Origin: JACJWR01 sp964556255
Lineage (GTDB): Bacteria > Actinomycetota > Actinomycetes > S36-B12 > UBA10799
NCBI GenBank assembly: GCA_964556255.1
Contig: CAZKVQ010000077.1
Span: forward strand, 1-9,956
Length of the DNA stretch: 9,956 nt
Reading direction: 5' to 3'
How positions within the stretch are numbered: the first letter of the stretch is position 1; each line of letters opens with the position of its first letter. Shown in pieces: positions 5,942 through 9,956 of this stretch. Below the pieces are notes generated by a model, which ran no database searches, had not been told where the DNA came from, and saw only the letters and a program-made list of their open reading frames with translations. The position numbers and the translations under genes are program-made.

Positions 5942-7084
5942 ATGTTCACCGCAAATGTCGACGAAGAGTCGCTCACGGGGCACTCGGATCTGCACAGCGA
6001 TGTTGGTGCGCAGGGGGAGGAACACCCCGGACGTGTCGCCAACCCGACCATTAAGGCCACCGGACTGGCCTGGCTCGAATTCGACAAGCCGGACCTGGAT
6101 CGCGCGCAGATGTTCGCCCGCGACTTCGGTTTCGTCGTGCACCACCGGAGCGCCGACTCCCTCTACCTGCGCGGCTACCGCCCGGGATCGGCGTGCATGG
6201 TCATACGCAAGGCCCCACAGGCCCGGTTCCGCGGTCTGGCCTTCAGCGCCGCGGACCCAGCTGATCTGCAGCGCATCGCCGATGAACACGGGGCGAACGT
6301 CCGCCCCGCCGACGACGCGCTGGGCGGATCGCTGGTTTCGCTACATGACCCCAACGGTGTCGAGGTATCGGTAGTGCACGGCCAGGACACCTTGCCGGAG
6401 TTGCCACGGCAACAACCTCAGATCTACAACTTCGCTGGCCGGACCCCACGCGTCAACCAGACGCAGCATCCAGTCCGGGAGCCTGCCCGCGTGGAGCGGC
6501 TGGGTCACCTCGCGATGGCCTCGCGCACTTTCTCCCGGACCCTCGATTGGTACCTGCAGAACTTCGGGCTGATCGTCAGCGATTTCCAGTACCTCGACGG
6601 GCAGCGGGATCGCGGCCCGGTGTTCGCATTCATCAGGTGTGATCGGGGATCGGAACCGAGCGACCATCACACGCTGGCGCTGCTGCTCGCGCCGGAAGCG
6701 GGCTACGCGCACTCCGCCTACGAGGTCGCCGACCTCGACGCGCTGGCCGCCGGAGGTGAGTACCTCCGCGAGCGCAATTGGACACGGTCGTGGGGTATCG
6801 GGCGGCACGTGCAGGGGAGTCAGATCTTCGACTATTGGCGAGACCCCGAGCGATTCATGGTCGAGCACTATGCCGATGGGGACGTCTTCGACAACACGGT
6901 TCCCGCCGGCTGGGCGCCGCTGCGCGCGAGCGGGCTTGCCCAGTGGGGACCGCCGGCCACGAAGGACTTCCTGGGAAACAAACCGAGTCCCACCCTGGTG
7001 CGCACGGCGATAGAAGCCCTTCGCGAGGACAACGAGATCGACGTCGCCCGGCTGAAGGCCTTCATGAAGGCGATGAGCCGATGA
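5942..7084 (+). CDS. Type I extradiol (meta-cleaving) ring dioxygenase, VOC superfamily
   Basis: This 380-residue protein starts at ATG 5942 with GGGAGGG at 5932-5938. Two VOC modules are visible: N-terminal residues ~36-150 (IKATGLAWLEFDKPDLDRAQMFARDFGF, ending HDPNGVEVSVVHG) and C-terminal residues ~183-310. Only the second carries the iron site: H189 (RLGHLAM), H257 (AHSAYEV) and E308 (DPERFMVEHY), the 2-His-1-carboxylate triad of catechol 2,3-dioxygenase and BphC-type enzymes. H243 in DHHTLAL, H289 and Y298 fit the second-shell catalytic positions of that family. The expected reaction is O2-dependent cleavage of a catechol ring next to its hydroxyls. The protein is longer than the usual ~290-310 residues: it has a ~35-residue polar N-terminal arm and a ~70-residue C-terminal extension ending in a Lys/Arg-rich helix. 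It is the first gene of an operon, and its stop overlaps the next start (ATGA). The substrate is not determinable from sequence. Confidence 0.88.
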   Translation: MFTANVDEESLTGHSDLHSDVGAQGEEHPGRVANPTIKATGLAWLEFDKPDLDRAQMFARDFGFVVHHRSADSLYLRGYRPGSACMVIRKAPQARFRGLAFSAADPADLQRIADEHGANVRPADDALGGSLVSLHDPNGVEVSVVHGQDTLPELPRQQPQIYNFAGRTPRVNQTQHPVREPARVERLGHLAMASRTFSRTLDWYLQNFGLIVSDFQYLDGQRDRGPVFAFIRCDRGSEPSDHHTLALLLAPEAGYAHSAYEVADLDALAAGGEYLRERNWTRSWGIGRHVQGSQIFDYWRDPERFMVEHYADGDVFDNTVPAGWAPLRASGLAQWGPPATKDFLGNKPSPTLVRTAIEALREDNEIDVARLKAFMKAMSR

Positions 7085-8028
7085 GTATCAATGTCATTCG
7101 TTCCGCCGACCGCTGGTACGTCGACCGCGACGGCCGAGCCGTCCCGGTCCAGACCGTCGCGCAGACCACCGCCGAGCTCCTGGCCGACAGGGCCGCGGTC
7201 GACGCGGCGGCGACCTCCGCCGTCCCGTCGGACGCGCAATCAGTGAACGAGATGGACCTTCAATCGCCGGTCACCACACCGGCCCGCGTTGTCGCGCAGG
7301 CCGTCAATTATCGGACGCACGCCCAGGATTCAGGCTTCGACCCGTCGCAGGTTCCGACGACCTTCTTCCGTAAGTCGTCCTCGTCCGTGGTTGGACCCAC
7401 CAGCCCCATCGTGCGACCGGAACACGTGCGACTGCTGGACTACGAGATCGAACTCGGTCTCGTCTTCGGGGCCCCACTCCCGCTCGGTGCCACGGTCACC
7501 CCGCTCAATCTCCCGGAGTACATCGCCGGACTCGTGGTGACCAACGATGTCTCGGCACGTGATGTGCAGCTACCGCAGGGACAGTTCTACGAGGGCAAGA
7601 GCTACCCGACCTTCACCCCGGTCGGTCCACGACTGGTGCTCGTGAACGCTGATGAGCTGCGTCGTCTAGTCGACCTGCGGCTACAACTTCGAGTCAATGG
7701 GACCATCCGCCAGGACAGAAGCGTCTCGGACATGATCGCCGAGCCGGCCACGGCGCTCACCGCCCTTGCGCGATTCCAGCCGATGGAGCCCGGTGATCTG
7801 CTGCTGACCGGGACGCCCGGCGGCACGGCTCTGAAGGCACCGCCCCACTTCGTCGAGGTGGTCGCCACCATGTTGCCGCCTGCCACAAAGTGGCGGATCT
7901 TCTTCGACAAGCAGGCGAAGAACCCTGACTACCTTCGTGACGGCGACATAGTCACGGCTTCCATCGCGACGCCAGACGGGGCTGTCGACCTGGGGACGCA
8001 AGTGAACGTCGTGGAGGATTCGAAATGA
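7081..8028 (+). CDS. Fumarylacetoacetate hydrolase (FAH) family protein
   Basis: This 315-residue protein starts at ATG 7081, overlapping the previous stop by four bases (ATGA). The ribosome-binding site is weak, so translation is probably coupled. The N-terminal ~65 residues are variable. The FAH catalytic domain follows: NYRTHAQDSG with H80; the metal ligands in LDYEIELGLVFG (E122, E124) and VVTNDVSARDVQ (D156); EGKSYPTFTPVGPRLV with K173; and LLLTGTPGGT near the end of the fold. All expected metal-site acids are present. The family includes C-C bond hydrolases such as fumarylacetoacetase, and isomerases, decarboxylases and hydratases of meta-cleavage routes. Between a ring-cleaving dioxygenase and an aromatic hydroxylase it most likely processes the ring-fission product. 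Whether it hydrolyses a C-C bond or isomerises cannot be decided here. A segment at about residues 270-290 (MLPPATKWRIFFDKQAK) looks like a family-specific insertion near the C-terminus. Confidence 0.9.
   Translation: MSINVIRSADRWYVDRDGRAVPVQTVAQTTAELLADRAAVDAAATSAVPSDAQSVNEMDLQSPVTTPARVVAQAVNYRTHAQDSGFDPSQVPTTFFRKSSSSVVGPTSPIVRPEHVRLLDYEIELGLVFGAPLPLGATVTPLNLPEYIAGLVVTNDVSARDVQLPQGQFYEGKSYPTFTPVGPRLVLVNADELRRLVDLRLQLRVNGTIRQDRSVSDMIAEPATALTALARFQPMEPGDLLLTGTPGGTALKAPPHFVEVVATMLPPATKWRIFFDKQAKNPDYLRDGDIVTASIATPDGAVDLGTQVNVVEDSK
8013..8017 (+). promoter_or_regulatory. Shine-Dalgarno for the flavoprotein hydroxylase
   Basis: GGAGG lies inside the end of the FAH gene, 7 bases before ATG 8025. 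This indicates efficient independent initiation in addition to the ATGA coupling. Confidence 0.6.
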
Positions 8029-9656
8029 GCCCGATCAGTGATGAACTCGCAGTGCCAGTGCTCATCGTGGGGGCCGGTCCGACCGGGGTAGCCGCCGCGA
8101 CGATGTTGGCCCAACGCGGGGTCGACGCGCTCCTCATCGATCGCTATCCCGCGGTCTACCCACTGCCCCGTGCCGTCCACCTCGATGACGAGGTTCACCG
8201 AATCCTGCAGGGGATGGGGGCAGCGGAAAGCTTCACGGCGATCTCCGAGTCTCGGATGGGCCTCGTCATCGTCGACAACCGGCTCAGGGTCATGGCGAGA
8301 TTCGACCGTACGAGGCCCGTCGGGGACCACGGCTGGCCGCAGGCGAACTTCTTCGATCAACCGGAACTCGAGGAGGTGCTGCGAGAGAACCTTGCGCGGT
8401 TCCCAGGGACGCGCATTCAGGGTCGAACCGAACTCGTCAGCTACGAACAGGACGTCGCAGGTGGCCAGCGGGCTGTGCGTGCAGTGGTGCGTGACCTCGA
8501 CACCGGGGCTCAGACCGTCATCTGGGCGGACGCGCTGCTCGGAAGTGACGGGGCGAACAGCACTGTTCGACAACTGATGGGCTCATCGTTCATCGACCTG
8601 AAGTTCGAGGAGCGATGGTTGGTCATCGATGTCGCCTCGCCCGTGCCGCTGGATGTCCTTGACGTCGCCTACCAGGTTTCCGACCGGAAGCGTCCGGCGA
8701 CCTTCATGAAGGTGCTACCGGGGCGCTACCGATGGGAATTCCGCTTGAACGAGGGCGAGACCGTCGACGACCTGTGTGCACCGGATCGGCTCAGTGCCCT
8801 CATCCGCCCCTGGACTAAGGACCTACCCTTCTCCGACTTGACCATCATCCGCACCGCCGAATACACATTCAAGGCGCGGATTGCCGACCGGTGGCAGGAC
8901 CGACGCGTGTTCCTGCTGGGTGACGCAGCGCACCTGACGCCGCCCTTCATCGGTCAAGGACTCTGTGCGGCCATGCGCGACGCCTCGAACCTGTCATGGA
9001 AACTGGCCGCCGTGCTTCACGGCGGCGCTCCCGCATCTCTCCTCGACACCTACCAGGAGGAGCGTTGGGAGCCTGCCCGGGCACTCGTGCGCAAAGCTGT
9101 GATGCTGGGCACCGCCATGTCCGGGGGTCCGGGCTTCGCCTCGGTGCTGCGGCGAGCGCTGCTGGCCGGCATATGTCGCGTCCCGGGGATCTCGGACAAG
9201 GTTCTCGACACCCCCTCGCCCCCACTGGCCATCAGCCGGCTAGTGGGTCGGGACAAAGATCGGCCGCTGCCAGGTACGTTGGCACCCCAGCCGTGGCTCG
9301 TCGTCGACGGTGTGCACCGTCGAGCTGATGACGTGCTGGGAAATGGCTACGCCATCGTCACCGTCGTTGTTCCCGATGCGGAGACGCGACTCCTGGCGAA
9401 TCGTCTGGCGGCGCCGATCGTGCTCATCACCGCTGCCCCGGTGCCCAACAACGCCGTCCCCGAGGTCGATGCTGTGGCGGTGGATAGCGATGAGATTCTG
9501 CTGGGCTGGCTGCGTTCGGGCAGGGCCTCGACGGTCCTGCTACGTCCGGACCGTGCCGTGCTGGCGCAGTCAGTGGCGTCTGACCGCCACCTCAGCCTTG
9601 CCGACCTGGACCCGCTGGTAGCCGCATCCCAGGTCGACCTTCCTGTTCCCTCGTGA
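8025..9656 (+). CDS. FAD-dependent aromatic hydroxylase (class A flavoprotein monooxygenase, MhpA/PheA-like)
   Basis: This 543-residue protein starts at ATG 8025, overlapping the FAH stop by four bases. The Rossmann motif VLIVGAGPTGVAAA (GxGxxG at G16-G21) binds the FAD ADP moiety, with D39 in LLIDRYP at the ribose-binding acid position. PRAVHLDDE follows, as in 3-(3-hydroxyphenyl)propionate hydroxylase MhpA. LLGSDGANSTVRQ carries the DG motif (D175-G176) for FAD/NAD(P)H. VFLLGDAAHLTPPFIGQGLCAAMRDASNLSWKLA is the second FAD motif (G299-D300). The last ~140 residues resemble the thioredoxin-like C-terminal domain of phenol hydroxylases (PLPGTLAPQPWLV onward). The expected reaction is NAD(P)H- and O2-dependent ortho-hydroxylation of a phenolic ring to a catechol, feeding the extradiol dioxygenase encoded two genes upstream. 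Length matches MhpA-like enzymes. Membership of the family is firm, but MhpA activity itself is not shown, since no mhpD/E/F-type genes follow. Confidence 0.92.
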   Translation: MSPISDELAVPVLIVGAGPTGVAAATMLAQRGVDALLIDRYPAVYPLPRAVHLDDEVHRILQGMGAAESFTAISESRMGLVIVDNRLRVMARFDRTRPVGDHGWPQANFFDQPELEEVLRENLARFPGTRIQGRTELVSYEQDVAGGQRAVRAVVRDLDTGAQTVIWADALLGSDGANSTVRQLMGSSFIDLKFEERWLVIDVASPVPLDVLDVAYQVSDRKRPATFMKVLPGRYRWEFRLNEGETVDDLCAPDRLSALIRPWTKDLPFSDLTIIRTAEYTFKARIADRWQDRRVFLLGDAAHLTPPFIGQGLCAAMRDASNLSWKLAAVLHGGAPASLLDTYQEERWEPARALVRKAVMLGTAMSGGPGFASVLRRALLAGICRVPGISDKVLDTPSPPLAISRLVGRDKDRPLPGTLAPQPWLVVDGVHRRADDVLGNGYAIVTVVVPDAETRLLANRLAAPIVLITAAPVPNNAVPEVDAVAVDSDEILLGWLRSGRASTVLLRPDRAVLAQSVASDRHLSLADLDPLVAASQVDLPVPS

Positions 9657-9670
9657 GGTGGCGGGTGCTC

Positions 9671-9708
9671 ACTCAGTCCCACTAAGGGCGCACTACCTGC
9701 GCCTGAGT
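9671..9708 (+). terminator. Inverted repeats after the catabolic operon, possible terminator
   Basis: GGCGCA (9687-9692) and TGCGCC (9698-9703) form a perfect 6-bp stem with a 5-base loop. An outer pair, ACTCAG (9671-9676) and CTGAGT (9703-9708), can extend it with a left-side bulge; the two stems compete for base 9703. It lies 15 bases after the last stop codon, where a terminator is expected. No T-run follows, so termination efficiency is uncertain. Confidence 0.35.
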
Positions 9709-9773
9709 CGGCGGTTTCTGGAGTGGGTAGTTCCGGTGGAGCAGCCGCTCCGAGGCCATGCCCCGCCGGTTGC

Positions 9774-9845
9774 CGCAAACCGCTCCTTCTTCGCGCAAAC
9801 CGTTCCTTCTTCCCGCAGACCGCTACTTCGCCTGAACCGCTACTT
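9774..9845. repeat. Four-copy degenerate tandem repeat
   Basis: Units beginning CGCAAACCGCTCCTTCTT (9774), CGCAAACCGTTCCTTCTT (9794), CGCAGACCGCTACTTC (9814) and TGAACCGCTACTT (from about 9833) repeat with periods of 20, 20 and about 17-19 bases. The common core is ACCGCTMCTT with a pyrimidine-rich tail. It lies in the gene-free stretch between the operon and the mraZ operator. It is not part of a convincing coding frame. It may be a decaying minisatellite or a set of protein-binding sites. Confidence 0.7.
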
Positions 9846-9911
9846 AACAACACGTCCAGTCAGGCGCCCAACCGCCGGTAGTGGGGTCCTCGGCGCACTC
9901 AGGGGTTGATT

Positions 9912-9938
9912 GTGGGGGGAAGTGGGGTAATGTGGGGG
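9912..9938 (+). promoter_or_regulatory. MraZ operator (three GTGGGG boxes) upstream of mraZ / dcw cluster
   Basis: GTGGGG occurs at 9912-9917, 9922-9927 and 9932-9937, an exact 10-bp period placing all three boxes on one face of the helix. MraZ, the autorepressor of the division and cell-wall cluster, is known to bind direct TGGGN repeats with this spacing in the mraZ promoter. The window ends 18 bases later, so mraZ itself (first gene of the cluster, + strand) is expected just beyond. A poor -35/-10 pair (TTGATT 9906, TAATGT 9928) overlaps the boxes; I do not rely on it. Confidence 0.8.
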
Positions 9939-9956
9939 CTTGGGTCGACGAGTCAC

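Larger units (their letters stand above)
9657..9956. other. Gene-free 300-base region before the expected mraZ gene
   Basis: No open frame here has a credible start, Shine-Dalgarno and family resemblance. The stretch contains the inverted repeats after the operon, the four-copy tandem repeat and the MraZ boxes, all listed separately. It probably includes the long upstream region of the dcw cluster, and possibly the right junction of the inserted segment. Confidence 0.6.

Noticed and set aside
6778..7080. Upstream extension of the FAH reading frame inside the dioxygenase gene
   Set aside because: The extension is arginine-rich shadow sequence. The FAH family start fits ATG 7081 with a classic ATGA overlap.
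2849..9900. Matching direct repeats flanking the presumed insertion as attachment sites
   Set aside because: Only trivial 7-base matches (such as CCCGCAG) were found between the left gap and the right gap, and no integrase or transposase gene is present.
9658..9909. 83-codon + strand open frame after the operon
   Set aside because: It runs through an inverted repeat and the tandem repeat, lacks a Shine-Dalgarno and resembles no family.
1..9956. CRISPR arrays, tRNA or rRNA genes
   Set aside because: No regularly spaced identical repeats of CRISPR size and no cloverleaf or conserved rRNA segments were seen on either strand.

Overview
The window is very GC-rich, has GC-biased third codon positions, uses many GTG starts, and carries actinobacterial marker genes (a DUF3040 membrane protein, an actinobacterial-type DnaE2, a three-repeat MraZ operator). 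It most likely comes from the chromosome of a high-GC actinobacterium. I cannot name a genus from the sequence alone.

Left block (1-2848, all + strand). This holds the C-terminal end of a DnaE-type error-prone DNA polymerase III alpha subunit, cut off by the window edge. Seven bases after its stop comes a complete Y-family DNA polymerase IV (dinB) with intact catalytic acids. A 183-base gap with a direct repeat and a palindrome follows, and then a two-helix DUF3040 membrane protein.

Middle block (2957-5850). A MaoC/hotdog-fold dehydratase-like gene on + converges on two - strand genes: a secreted protein that looks like a TIM-barrel (clan GH-A-like) glycosidase and, upstream of it, a TetR-family repressor.

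Right block (5851-9656). Divergent from the TetR gene is a compact catabolic operon with 4-base ATGA overlaps between its genes: a type I extradiol (VOC-fold) ring-cleavage dioxygenase, a fumarylacetoacetate-hydrolase (FAH) family enzyme, and an MhpA-like FAD-dependent aromatic hydroxylase. The divergent intergenic region has a good -35/-10 promoter for the operon and a cluster of inverted half-sites (CATCAG/CTGATG type) suitable for the TetR protein. The likely logic is that the flavoprotein hydroxylates a phenolic ring to a catechol, the dioxygenase cleaves it in meta position, and the FAH enzyme hydrolyses or isomerises the ring-fission product, with repression lifted by a substrate or intermediate. 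The actual substrate cannot be read from the sequence.

Right edge (9657-9956). A gene-free 300 bases holds an inverted repeat after the operon, a four-copy degenerate tandem repeat, and at 9912-9938 three GTGGGG boxes with exact 10-bp spacing. That is the classic MraZ operator, so mraZ and the division/cell-wall (dcw) cluster should start just past the window. In actinobacteria dinB and DUF3040 genes commonly sit directly before mraZ. The roughly 7 kb of catabolic, regulatory and secreted-protein genes between them therefore looks like an accessory insertion into a conserved neighbourhood. This is the most interesting reading of the window.
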